Positions 21,686-32,272 of a DNA stretch of 64,000 bases are shown one piece after another (positions within the stretch are counted from its first letter, which is position 1; each line of letters starts with the position of its first letter). A program made the position numbers and the translations under genes. The stretch is from Ephemerocybe angulata (Eukaryota; Basidiomycota; Agaricomycetes; Agaricales; Psathyrellaceae). The DNA is taken from NCBI GenBank assembly GCA_013368325.1, contig JAACJK010000001.1, forward strand, positions 3,100,001 to 3,164,000, written 5' to 3'. The notes beneath the pieces are model-generated. The model was not told where the DNA came from and did no database searches. It was given only the letters and a program-made list of their open reading frames with translations.

Positions 21686-22380
21686 GGAGGTGGGTTTGAA
21701 TGGGTCAAGGCAGTTAGAGCGATGGTGTGAGGCGACGGATTCAGAGAATGCTGCCTGAGTACTTATACCCGTACTCCTTCTCTCTGATTCTCTCGGAAGA
21801 AGCAGATTGGTACCGCCCGCGCCCAAAATATGAGGTTCTGATGTTCTTGCCTTCTGAATTTATACCATTCTGAATTCTATGATGATAAAGCATGCTTTAT
21901 ACCGGCGAGATCCCCAACATACCTTGATTATCGGGTATGCACGCCAAGCTTGAGTTTGGGCGCGGGTGCGTATCAAATCCCTGTGGGTGTTCCGAGTCTT
22001 TGAGTACGCTATTTCCCCTTGTCAGTTTTCCCGCCAGGGCAAGGTCCTCTGCGGCCGTGTTACCATCTGCCCGATTTTGACACCAGTATGCGCTTCTTAG
22101 CGCTTGATTACAAAAAGCCTCACCCGTCCACATCTTCTTCTATAAGCGCCCAATCCTCTCACTTACCCATTCGGCGAGCGGCGACAGAATATCCTCGTTG
22201 GGCGGGCTTCTGGGGCCCACCGTGACACACACGTGCATTCCGGATTCCGGTATACCATCCCATGTTTAATCATTATCATTCTTCCATTGTTCCATCTATA
22301 ACTTCAGGATGACCCTCCCACTCGTATTCTACTAGTCTTCCCTTCTCAGCCAATTGGAGAGTGGCGATATGGGCCTGGCG
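21686..22380. other. Intergenic, 695 bp
   Basis: Promoter of the hydrolase gene and 3' flank of array member 6. No supported feature. Confidence 0.5.
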
Positions 22381-23504
22381 CTATGACTTAGCTAATGTTA
22401 CATTAATTGTAACACTAACACTTGCCTTCAGCTTGGAAACCCGCAGTTCCTCTAAAACGGCAACGCGAGCCTGGAGGCCATTGGGGCCCCGAGTCAGCGA
22501 GTTTGCAAATCAATAGAACCTCAGATGTATTCTTACCTTCAATCCTTGAAGCTCCCGTTCAATTTCCTCCTCTTCCTCCTCGTCATTGTACTGTTGTCTG
22601 GCACCTAGATTAAACGCCGTATCTTGTTTGGCCCTGGAACATGTTATTCCCTTAGCCAAGAGGACGTCTGTTGGCAATCCAATAAGATGCAGAATTCGCA
22701 TAGACGCCCAAATAGAAGACACGCACCCATCGTACGATACTTGAACGCAATACTACATACCACCTCCATCTCCGTCAACACCTCGAGTGAGCTCCGGCCA
22801 GCGTGCAGGTCAATCCTAGGCGGCCCAAGTCTAATAGTAAGTTAGCAAACGGCTCTAGTGTGTCAGCATCACGGTGTCTACTTGACACAGCTCCTCAAGT
22901 CATCCTTCGCGAGGTCGCACGCGTGAGCAACGGGAACTTCAGGCAGTCTTGGCCGAGGGTTCTTAGGAACCGTGGATGATTGGTCCCTGTCAAAGGTGTA
23001 AAAGGCAACCACTATCTCGCCCAAACCCACATTGGGTGAGGCTAAATGTTCATTGGCGTCTACAGTAGCTTGGGGTTAGTATGTATTCACACAGGGATCT
23101 AAGATGAGGGCGGCGACTCACATGTCCTACCGCGCTGCGCAAACTGAAATGGCCGAAGGACATACGTCCCGTACCTCTGCCCATCGATATACTTAGGACG
23201 GCGCACGTCTTCACAGCGGTCCGGATCCGAGAAGCACCCCTGAGGTATCCCGTCGACGCTGATAAGCACGACAAAGTTTGGGCGGCGGGGCTGTGAAGGC
23301 ATAGAAACTCCAACCCTGAAAGTCTGAGTGGCAGAGCCGGTCAGAAATCGTATTAAACCGAACTGGAATGAATTTTACCTTTCCATGCTGACATCCCACC
23401 CAGCACGCCGCCCTCCGGGTGGCTTCGTCATTCTCTACCTCAAACTCGCGCAACACCCGCCCTTCCATCTCGATCCATGACTTGAATCCCAAGACCTCTG
23501 GCAT
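22381..23504 (-). CDS. DUF7918-type protein, short member 6
   Basis: Exons 23504-23379, 23323-23122, 23059-22882, 22830-22727, 22667-22537 and 22470-22381 give 276 residues. It shows the family order: GFKSWIEMEGRVLREFEVE, ACWVGCQHGK, FRVGVSMP, VLISVDGIPQG, RPFQFAQ, VGLGEIVVAFYTF, and VCSIAFKYRTMGDVLLAKGI. The tail is short, with a Glu run (DEEEEEEIERELQGLK) and a leucine-heptad segment (ARVAVLEELRVSKLKA), so the coiled-coil is kept but the long acidic region is absent. The last exon might be longer or use a GC donor near 22425; this end is the least certain part. Confidence 0.7.
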
Positions 23505-23795
23505 GAATTCCAGGGTCTTTCGTCGAGTCGCGGTCGTTGTTTGCTCTGCGACCTTATATACGTCACCGCGTCACCTCTGAGGCACTGTCATCGAAGCACC
23601 TGGGGGAAAGTTAGCTTAATGGTATTTCCGGAAAGTGCTAAAGCTTACGTACCAGTCGTAGAACGGAACACTCATGGAACGCGATAAACAAGGCAGGCAC
23701 TTCATCTTCGATATAACGGAAGGATTGTTACTATTGAGATATTCGGGTAAATCGATAAAGACATTTTCTACCGTGACGTTCATCAGATGACTTGT

Positions 23796-25087
23796 TCAGG
23801 CTGTATCCTGGGGACGAACAACAAGCTTAACACAGGAAACAGTGTCATTTTCCAGTCGTGTTAGCCCATCCACGATCCCATTCAGCCCTCCAGAAAGAAC
23901 CTCCACTCGATTGGGCTAAGACACGTTGTCGGTTATTAGCGAGACCTTTTGGCTGAAGACGGACAGCATACATACCTTGACATCGCCGTTTTCGAGAAGC
24001 GCCGTGAGGAGAGACCCAGTACCTTTCATCAACTCCGCGTTGGATGGAAGTTTCTTAGCCCCGTGCACCCACGCAACCCATTTTTCCTCCTCCGAAGCCT
24101 TGTCATTCAGGGTAGGGATAGGCTGCAGGGTGGTGACGAGCTGACCGCCAGACGCCAGAAGCTCGAATCCGGCGGTCTGTGTCTCGGTCACCGAGATGGC
24201 GTCGAAGACCGCTTTGATTGGAACCTCCGTGATACTCGCGACTTGGTCCTTAGTCAAGCCCTTGTTTCGGTCTAGGACGTGGGTCGCTCCGAGTGATTTG
24301 AGATATTCCGCGTGCTTAAGAGAAGCAGTGGTGATGATTGGGCTGAAGCCAGAGAGTTTCGCCATTTGAATCACTTAGAATCACAGATGAGCGTCAGATT
24401 GAATTAGTATGGGCCAAGTATTGACGCTCACCAGATTGCCCAACTGAGCTCGACCCTCCAAGAACGATCATAGGTATACCATTATATTTCCCTTTCGCAC
24501 CTTCAGTCACAGGTGCATCGAAGTCGAAACCGTGCGGGTGGACGTTATACAAGGCAATATAGGCTGTCGTGAAGCAGCCAGGGACTGTGGACGCTTCCTC
24601 GTACGTGATATTCGAAGGGATCTAGACAGAGAACGAGGTCAGCAAAAAATGAAAAGCGATCGTGACCATAATCTAGACACCTTCGCTAGCGTGTCCACCT
24701 CTCCTACGGCGTACTCCTGGAACCCAGCATATTGGCTTCCGTGGTACGAGCTCTGAAATATCCTACACCACGAGGATTGGTCGCCACATTCACGTCAAGG
24801 ATGCAGATCTCTACTCACACTCTATCCCCAACTTTGACCTGCGATTCAGAAACACCTTCGCCGAGTTCCACAACCTCTCCAGCTACGTCTGAACCAAGAA
24901 TGGTGGGGAACTCCTCTATGAACAAGCCGTACTTGCGGATCTTCCAATCGATAGGGTTGAGTGCCGCCGCGTGGACCTTGATCAGGACTTCGCCTGCTTT
25001 TGGTTTGGCGACAGAGACCGTTGAACTCAAGGCGAAGGTACCGAATTTCGCTTGGAGAATGAGGGCTTTCTGTTCGGTTGGGATCAT
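23796..25087 (-). CDS. MDR-superfamily oxidoreductase (zinc-independent, enoyl-reductase type), solitary copy
   Basis: Exons 25087-24819, 24762-24681, 24621-24432, 24373-23976 and 23915-23796 give 352 residues. Medium-chain reductases of this kind reduce activated double bonds or quinones with NADPH; the substrate is unknown. I see ALNPIDWKIRKYG and ILGSDVAGEVVELGEG in the catalytic domain, the nucleotide-binding loop GGSSSVG at residues 172-178, then LSGFSPIITTAS, SLGATHVLDRN and the C-terminal GGLNGIVDGL and VSCVKLVVRP. The zinc ligands of classical alcohol dehydrogenases are missing. It is a paralog of the four genes at 55-64 kb and shares the five-exon structure of the genes at 60898 and 63146. 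Confidence 0.88.
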
Positions 25088-26333
25088 GGTGTGAGGAAGG
25101 AGAGAATAGATGAACAATGAGGCTCGGAAGGCGAAGACACAGGCTAAAAGGCTTCGTGAGGGTGATATCACGTAGAATGAAACTCTGGACGTACCTTTAT
25201 AGGCCCCATAGCAGTGAACTTTATCGCCAATCTATCGCAAAGCGTGGGTTAGCAAGTCGGCTTGAGAGAAATGTAAGCCTGTAGATGATAACAAGGCGTC
25301 CGCTGCTTCTGAAGCGCCGAAAGTCGAATGCGCAGTCCCAATCCAAGCACCTTGCTTTTCGTTTGACGGGTTCGATGCGTTATCCGCTGGAGCAGGCGCT
25401 CATTCGTAAGCAGATCAAGGAAGGTATGCAACGCTAGGGACACGGAGTCGCTCGTGTACAATTCAAACCAAGAAACTCTATCTCAACACCAGAAGGGGTC
25501 CCCAGAGTTCCGTGCTGCGGGAAGTAAGCAAGTATTTCATGTGCTTTGACTGTGTCATCTACTTACTTTCGGTTATCGATACCTAGAGGATCGAATCGTA
25601 GCCGAAATTCGTCAGATATATGACGCAGACCCTCTGCCAGTACTACGAGGTAACGGAATTCTTGAACTCGTATCACCTTACAGTTGCCCAGCATATCGAT
25701 GGTGCTGATAGTAAGAAATGAAGTCAGAGAACTGGGAAGTTGGTAGCAGTTGAATTCGACATGGCAGTGGGACGAGAGAGAACTTAACATTTCGAGGTTG
25801 AGCAAGCCTTTGTGCCTGCTTGGCTAAAGCCTTACTAACAAACTCCGCCAATCCTTATAAGCGCCCGCGCCCCACTGAGCGCCAACAAGTTGCCTCTACA
25901 AGCACGCTCACGAGGGCACACTGCAAATAGCAATGCCCGACAGCTCCACACACTAAGCCTCTTGCTCGCGGAAGACCTTTATATCAACGCAGTTACGAGA
26001 AAAGGTATATAATAGTACAACTCGAGCCGCTGGCTGCCAATTTTCTTGTTCTGGGCTTCATCCAACAGGAAGGGGTGCAATTCTATGGGCGGTTAACGAC
26101 TCTAGAAAGTCACAGAATATATCATCATAGTGAGCCGCAATCCTCAATAGCCCAGCAGATGCCTACCCATCGTGTGATATGCAAATACGGCCCTCCCGAT
26201 CTCCTCCTGTGTCCCATCTCCCCCAAACAACGTGTTGTCATCGATATCTTCGCTCACCCTCCGTCCTAGTCTACGTATAAGAATTACTGTCAGCTACCTG
26301 CAATCGTGAGCTCGAGCGGGCTAGGTCAGATCC
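25088..26333. other. Mostly non-coding, about 1.2 kb
   Basis: No supported gene. One minus-strand ORF from 25805 (MLNLEMLSS, with a well-formed GTAAGT donor near 25563) could be the first exon of a short protein of about 90 residues, but I recognise nothing in it. The tract at 26000-26330 has only short ORFs. Confidence 0.4.
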
Positions 26334-26960
26334 TCACAGGACATCCATGAGGCCCTGTAGACGCGGAGGCGGAATCTGAGGTTCTCGTGTCCTCTCCCAG
26401 GAAAAGATCTGAACTGTTATTTGCCCAAGCCCCTCGACCGGCTTACGCTCATGGCTCAGCGGAAATTGGGTTCCTTCTCCTAAAAACGTATGGGTTGGTC
26501 AATAAATATCTCCCAATCATGTCCGAACTTTCCTGGAGCTTTTGGCACGACCTCGGCGGCGAACCGAAACGGGTCCATAAACGGAACATACAACCCCGTC
26601 TCGACACCCCAAATATATCTCACGTCGCCCAGCCCCGGCTCGTTAACCGGTATGCAGCGCTGGACGACAGCACGCCCGGGCCCTCCGTCAACGATGACCT
26701 TCACAGCGTAGTTGTGCAAACGAGGCTGCGCTGGAAGGCGGATGCACACACAGAAAGGCTAATTCGGCCACACTCGCGTCAGGATCTGTCCTAGTGCAGG
26801 TCAAATTAGATCGCACCTTCGAGGCCACAGAAGGTATCCACGCTGAACATGCCGGCGTCTGGCCATTTCCCCCGCCTTCGACGCGCTTGGCCTCGAATTC
26901 CGGCAGGGGATTACGGTCACACTCGATCCAGATCTTGAATCCGGCGACTTCCAGAGGCAT
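26334..26960 (-). pseudogene. Truncated DUF7918-type copy, member 7
   Basis: Exon 1 (26960-26817) has MPLEVAGFKIWIECDRNPLPEFE and exon 2 (from 26758) has CIRLPAQPRLHNYAVKVIVDGG and DPFRFAAEV, both matching the family. A third segment ending at 26334 has GLGQITVQIFSW, the family's beta block. I could not join segments 2 and 3 in frame with a normal donor, and a stop appears at 26480. The FVF-x-YR block and the tail are missing. It could be a short functional protein, but decay is more likely. Confidence 0.55.
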
Positions 26961-27468
26961 TTTTGAGAGGCTGTAGATTTCCAAGGATCTCAATGTTGTG
27001 GAGGAACAAGGGCAAAGACTAGAAGTGGGGTGTCCCCATTTTATGTCCCTCAACCAGCATCCCTTCCACGCAGAGAAACCTGGATGAATTGGTTGACGCG
27101 ACAGGAGCTAAGTTTTCTAAGAGCCCACAATACATACTTGCAATGGTATGGGAAAGACTTGGCATGGTCGCCGGAAGGCTAACTGGCGGTGCGCAGCCGC
27201 CATTGACATCCAGGCTGACATATGAGCAGAAGGCAGATGGTCGTAGAAAGGACACTTTTAGAGCCAAAGATTCTGCGTGTCACTTTCCAGGGCGGCAAGA
27301 ACCTAGAGGGGCGAGCATGGATTGTCAGGAGAATAGAAGCCTCGAGGTTCCTCCTGTCCACCGGGACATAAATATAGCGTAGGAAGGACACAGAGGGAGC
27401 AAGCATAGAACCAGGTAGTACAGGTGCATAAAATATCGTGAAAGTAAGTATTCCGTTTCGTTTTAAAG
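26961..27468. other. Intergenic, 508 bp
   Basis: No supported gene between member 7 and the F-box gene. Confidence 0.5.
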
Positions 27469-28721
27469 TTACGACGCCACGACAGTAACGTCCAGCGCTC
27501 CTCGTTCATCAAGTTCCCTCAAAGCCTTCCGGACCCAAAGTTCGACGACCTTTTGCTTGCCAGAGTCCACCGTTGGCGCCGTTTTAATAGTAATCTTGGC
27601 ACCCTTCATTCCAAAGAAATGTAGCTCCTTCAGGACGCGCTGAAGCTGATCCCAGTCAAAGTTATCCAGATCAACGAAGAAGTCCAATGAGAATGAGATC
27701 AAGATGTGTTGGAGGAAGGGTGATTCGAGACGAGAAAGGAGTCGGGGGAGGCTCGTTTCGAGCACTGATTGCTTTTGTGAAAGCTTGAGGCCTTCGATTT
27801 GGAGCGAGCGGAGCTGGCTCAAGCGGGAGAGTTTGAGCGACTTGATATAGTCGTCTGCGGCATCGATTAGCTAGATGAAAGAAACATGGAAGGAAGTTAT
27901 GCACCTTCAGTGACAATCTCCCAAGTAACTCTGTCCAGATCAAGGCAAACGTGCCTGAGGTGACTTCCAATTTTACGAACCGTCGTTCGGAGCAGCGGCA
28001 GATGATGAACCTTCAGACTGCGAAGGTTCAGCCGTGTTACATGTGGGTCGGCGCTCGCAGCAGCTTCGAAGACGCTGCTTAGCACGACCGGGATCCCGTC
28101 CTCCGTGCCCAGCTCCAACGTCTCCACGTTCCTCGGGAGGCGCAGCTGCGCGGCCGAGGCGATGGCGTGCTCTGTGTACTTTGTGAAAGACACGTTCGCC
28201 GAGAGGTGTTTGAGAAGCGGGAACGAGGTGATGATCTTTACGACCTCTCGTAGGTCGTGGAAAACCACAGCATCAAACTCCAAACGTTTGAGTTGGCGGA
28301 AGCGGGAGAGGCGCATGCGCAGCTGCCCTTGTTCGGCTGGGGAGAGCGCGGTCCAGTCCACGCTGCGGACCTGGATCGCCTCCACCTGAGAGAGGCGGGA
28401 GAGCTGGGAGAGTGACATGGCGTCGGTGAAGGGGACCCCGGGTACTTCTGGCTTGACGCGCGCGTCGTCGAGCTCGATGCGCTGTATGTGGTCGGAGAAT
28501 GTGCATTTCTGCGAGGCGGCGAGCTTGACGAATTTTTGGATCCGCCATGGCCAGAGCTGCACGGTCGTGAAGATGTGGTGGCGGCTTCGCTTAAGCCACT
28601 CTGAAGAGACCATGCTGCAGGCGCCTAGCGTGACCACGTCGGAGTGGAGGTAGTCGATAATCGCGTCGGTGAGCTCCCATGGTAAGCGCTGCAAATGGGC
28701 TGCTGGGGCTGCTGTCGACAT
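27469..28721 (-). CDS. F-box protein
   Basis: Exons 28721-27905 and 27854-27469 give 400 residues. Residues about 10-45 (LQRLPWELTDAIIDYLHSDV, then LGACSMVSSEWLKRSRHHIF) are a typical F-box, which binds Skp1 in SCF ubiquitin ligases. The rest has repeated leucine-rich stretches such as RFRQLKRLEFDAVVF and TRLNLRSLKVHHLPLL, probably a solenoid that would bind the target. Agaricomycetes have many such genes with unknown targets. Start at ATG 28721 because upstream residues in the open frame are not family-like. Intron of 50 nt with a CTAAT branch-like element. Confidence 0.85.
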
Positions 28722-30678
28722 AGCACAGGTGTAAGAAGGGGTGAAAAGTCGAGAATGAACGTGTACTGAAAGTAGACGTACCGAAAATACGCCACCCTTA
28801 ATAAAAAGTTTTTGAGACCCGTCCGGGCGGGGCTTGCTGTGATGAGCTTGTCCCATCGGTGAGAACCAGCCCAACAGGATCCCATGACCGCAATTTCGCC
28901 ATTCTGGTGAGCTTGGATGGGCGCCTTCAATGCGCAAATGACCCGCAAGGTCGTCATGGGTCCCTAACGATGCCCCAGATCGGCCCCAGCTCGTGATGAA
29001 GTGGGGAAATTGTCCAGCCACAACTCCCAAACGTCACTTTGCATACTCGATTCGTACGCCTGCATTTACCTCCATTGTTGGAGCTTAGTTCCGAACTTCC
29101 GTCACGGCCGAGGGCAGTGATGTGAGATTGTGTGATGCTTGAACGACGACGGGGCGGTTATAGACGCTGGGCATGATGAGCGGAACTTGCAGGGTCCGTG
29201 CGTGCTCGAAAGAGGTAGAGCTCCGGGCAATGCCGTACGTCTTCCCACGCTTTGGGCGCTTCCTTGGCTTTCGCGCATCCTTGCCCGGCTGTCCGTTCAG
29301 ACCAAGCTCAGACCATCACAGGGAATTATCAAGGTTGAGCTTGAAGAAAAGTACATCTCGAAGATGGTGCGCGAAGAGCTTGCCAGCTGGTGATGGATCA
29401 AGTTGGTTGGTAGTAGTATACGGCGGGAAGGATCCGTTAAAGTTGTGGCAACCTGGTGAGTTTTACAAGGCGTGAAAGTTAGCATCGCATACTCTAATTT
29501 GACACTCAGGAATTTATTCCTAGCCTGGCTTCTCGGATCCGAGACTCGGAAGATCATCGACCTGGTGCTTGATCACCACTGCCAGGCCAAGGCGAACGCT
29601 CTTCGGGTCTTCAAGCTCCGTCCTATGGGAGGACCAAGGACAACGCGTGATCCCTGCTGCAGCTGCACTGGTTCCAATCCCATCTCCTGGTCGAGTCAAG
29701 GGACGACTTCGACCTGCCAGACAATGTGTAGTTGCCTCCTCAGTTTGCATCCTTCGCAGGCTAACCCGTTTGTGTTGGAATGGCTTTCCTTTGGCTTGAA
29801 CTTTATAATCGGATTCCCGCAGCCCAGTAATGGTAGCGTTCTGGGCGTTAAGACCCTCACAGGCGCACTGCATCCACTTTCAACGCCACCCTAGGCCCTG
29901 TTGCCCGACTCCAAACCCTCACCAGCACGCTAACATCCCTTGACAACCGGTACCGCAAAGTGGGTCCCAGGAAAGAAAGAATTTTGTAGTGCTTTCTACG
30001 TTCCCGTACGTGGGCTTTCCCTTTCAAGTTCTCCAGATCATTTCAGCTGACAGAGTATATACCGAATAGACTCCACATCCAATAGCGTAGTAGCCCCAAT
30101 GCAACGAATCCACCCGTTCGGTACCGCTACCCATTCCCCAAACCTTTGGTCAAACCAATTATAGGCCATGCACCCACTTCCAGAGATTAGCATAGTAACG
30201 AAAGTCTAACGCACGGCGGCGTGTCCCGGCTAATGAAGTGGACCCTTGGTGCCAGGCCCAGATTGGGAACGAAGTGGGTTTGGAAGATGCTGCTGAATTC
30301 AAAGGTTGCTAATGCTTGATGGGAGGGCAGCGGCAGCGCGAGTGCGTCAAGGTACTTATACCGCTCAGTCACCCACAACTACATTGCATTCGCTTACTCA
30401 CCTCTGCGTATCTTTATACCTTTGGCTCCCCAGAGTCAAGCGGTCGGCACACGTAACTCGGCGTCAAGAACACCTGATTGACCTTCATCCTCGCGAGTCC
30501 GAGGGCTTGTCAAATTTGCCAAGTCACTTCTCCCTTCACTCAATCACGCCGCCTTGCAAGCAAGTAGGATCCTCATTCCCGAACTTCTTCGCATCCCTTC
30601 CCGAGCCGAACAGCGAGCATCCTCAAATCCCCAGCGCACTGCACACGGACTTTAACTCCTTCTCTCGCAACCCCCAAC
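28722..30678. other. Intergenic, about 2 kb
   Basis: Several medium ORFs on both strands (for example 29472-29894) but none with recognisable domains, good codon pattern or consistent splice signals. I see nothing I can support. Confidence 0.45.
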
Positions 30679-31158
30679 ATGACTTTCTCCAGTCGCTTCA
30701 AGTCCATCTTCTCGAGCTCATCTTCCACCAACACCTCGCGGTCCAACAGTCCCACTGGGATCCCCCCGTATGAAGACTCCCGGGGCCGATTACACCAGCG
30801 CACCAGATCTCCGACTGTCTCATCAGCATACGCGAACGAGGTCGCGAGCTTCAGCGACCTCGACTGGATGCTTTCAGCCTCACCAACAGCCACCCTCACC
30901 GAGAGCGACACATCCGTTGCAAACGCCTCTCGCAGGGGCAGCTCTGGAGAGCCCCGCACCAAGAAGAAGCGCCGACCGGTGTCCATGTTCGCGCCAAGGC
31001 AATTCGCACGTTCAGCCTCTGCGGAATCAAGAGACAGGCGAGCGGCTGCCTCCCCCGTATGGGAGTCTCATAGAAACCGGAGTGCGAATCCGTTTGCGTT
31101 TATCTCGTACGTACCTGGGGTACGTCCACTTCGTTTTCCGGCCTTGGTCGTGGCTTGA
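30679..31158 (+). CDS. Ser-rich low-complexity hypothetical protein
   Basis: An ATG-started ORF of 159 residues. The N-terminus is MTFSSRFKSIFSSSSSTNTS, followed by a Ser/Pro/Arg-rich region with TRSPTVSSAY and RRGSSGEPRTKKKRRPVS, which contain many possible kinase sites and a basic NLS-like cluster. No domain recognised. A GTACGT donor near 31107 suggests the real 3' end may be spliced and different. It is kept because of its length, its Ser/Pro bias and the clean upstream start context CCAACATGAC. Confidence 0.45.
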   Translation: MTFSSRFKSIFSSSSSTNTSRSNSPTGIPPYEDSRGRLHQRTRSPTVSSAYANEVASFSDLDWMLSASPTATLTESDTSVANASRRGSSGEPRTKKKRRPVSMFAPRQFARSASAESRDRRAAASPVWESHRNRSANPFAFISYVPGVRPLRFPALVVA

Positions 31159-31624
31159 TTCTACGATGCTGTAGCGGCGTGCTTATTCCATGCCCTCCAT
31201 GACCCCTTTCTTCTGATCTAGTCTCCGTTTTGATTGCATTTCACGACTTTCGATGGGATAAGGAGGGATTTCTACGATGGTGAGCGGCAATCTATGACAC
31301 CGTAGGAGTTCTCTGACAGTTGTAGCCCTCGCCCTTGTCAGCTGCTACGACCTTAACGAAACCTAGATAACAAAAGAAGCCTATTCCTGTATTCGATAAC
31401 CAAGTCAACTATCCTTAGATATTCTCAGCTGCAATCCGCGTTTGTACATTGTCTCATATATGTGGAAACCTAATTCATACACGCCCTTTCCCTCCGCTGG
31501 AAATGTCTGAGCCTGATGGCATCGTCCCGCTCCTGGCCTATGTCTTAAAACTTCTCTTGGTCGTGGACGTCGACCATCCCTTTCCCACTTGAGAGCCCAG
31601 ACCCATTGAACCCACCTACCATCC
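31159..31624. other. Intergenic, 466 bp
   Basis: No supported feature. Confidence 0.4.
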
Positions 31625-32272
31625 ATGTATCCATCAACCCGCACTCTTCTCCGAGCCGCGTCTACCAGGGCTGAGCTTCTCGGTGTCTCACCTCGAACCA
31701 CCTTCCTCCCATCCACAAACCAAATACGAACCATCCGCATCGCACCATCCTCCCAAGTCCCCACCCCACAAGACAAAGAACCCCTCACCAGTGCGCCCCT
31801 CCAGCAAAACAAAAAACCCCTCACCAGTCCACCCATCCAAGAAAACAAAGAAACCCTCACCAGTGCACCCCTCCAGCAAGACAAAGAACCCCTCACCAGT
31901 GCACCTCTCCAGCCCGAAAACACCCTCTACAGGAGGAACAAAATAACTCAAGGGCACGTCAACGATCCCTCCAACCGCAACAAGAGCGACCCGCAATGCC
32001 AAAGCGCCTCCGCCGGCCGCGACGTCCGCATGAACGGGTCCGGGTCGCCCCTGGACTCTGCGAGCGCGGAGTACGGCATGAAGCAGACGCGGCCGCTCGA
32101 CGTGGGGTCTGGGAATAAGGAGGGCGTGGGCTTCGTGAACCAGAATGGTAGTGCCAGTGCGACTGCACGCAAGTTTGAGATCGAGGCGGAGATGGGGAAG
32201 GCGGAGGAGAACTTGAAGGCGGAGAGGGAGAAGTCGGAGGAGGCGGCTTGGGGATCGGCGTTGATTGGGTAG
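31625..32272 (+). CDS. Hypothetical protein with presequence-like N-terminus and 12-residue repeats
   Basis: An uninterrupted 215-residue ORF. The first 45 residues (MYPSTRTLLRAASTRAELLG and onward) are rich in Arg/Ser/Thr and nearly free of acidic residues, which fits mitochondrial targeting (inference). Residues 49-96 are four copies of a 12-residue unit like QDKEPLTSAPLQ. The C-terminal part has GSGSPLDSASAEYGMK and a charged helix (KFEIEAEMGKAEENLKAE). I do not recognise a domain. Confidence 0.6.
   Translation: MYPSTRTLLRAASTRAELLGVSPRTTFLPSTNQIRTIRIAPSSQVPTPQDKEPLTSAPLQQNKKPLTSPPIQENKETLTSAPLQQDKEPLTSAPLQPENTLYRRNKITQGHVNDPSNRNKSDPQCQSASAGRDVRMNGSGSPLDSASAEYGMKQTRPLDVGSGNKEGVGFVNQNGSASATARKFEIEAEMGKAEENLKAEREKSEEAAWGSALIG
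31769..31912 (+). repeat. In-frame minisatellite, 4 x 36 bp
   Basis: Four head-to-tail units begin at 31769, 31805, 31841 and 31877. Each encodes a variant of QDKEPLTSAPLQ. The unit length is a multiple of three, so gain or loss of a unit keeps the reading frame. Confidence 0.9.

Noticed and set aside
25369..25378. tRNA B-box-like GGTTCGATGC
   Set aside because: No matching A box, acceptor stem or anticodon arm at the proper distance.
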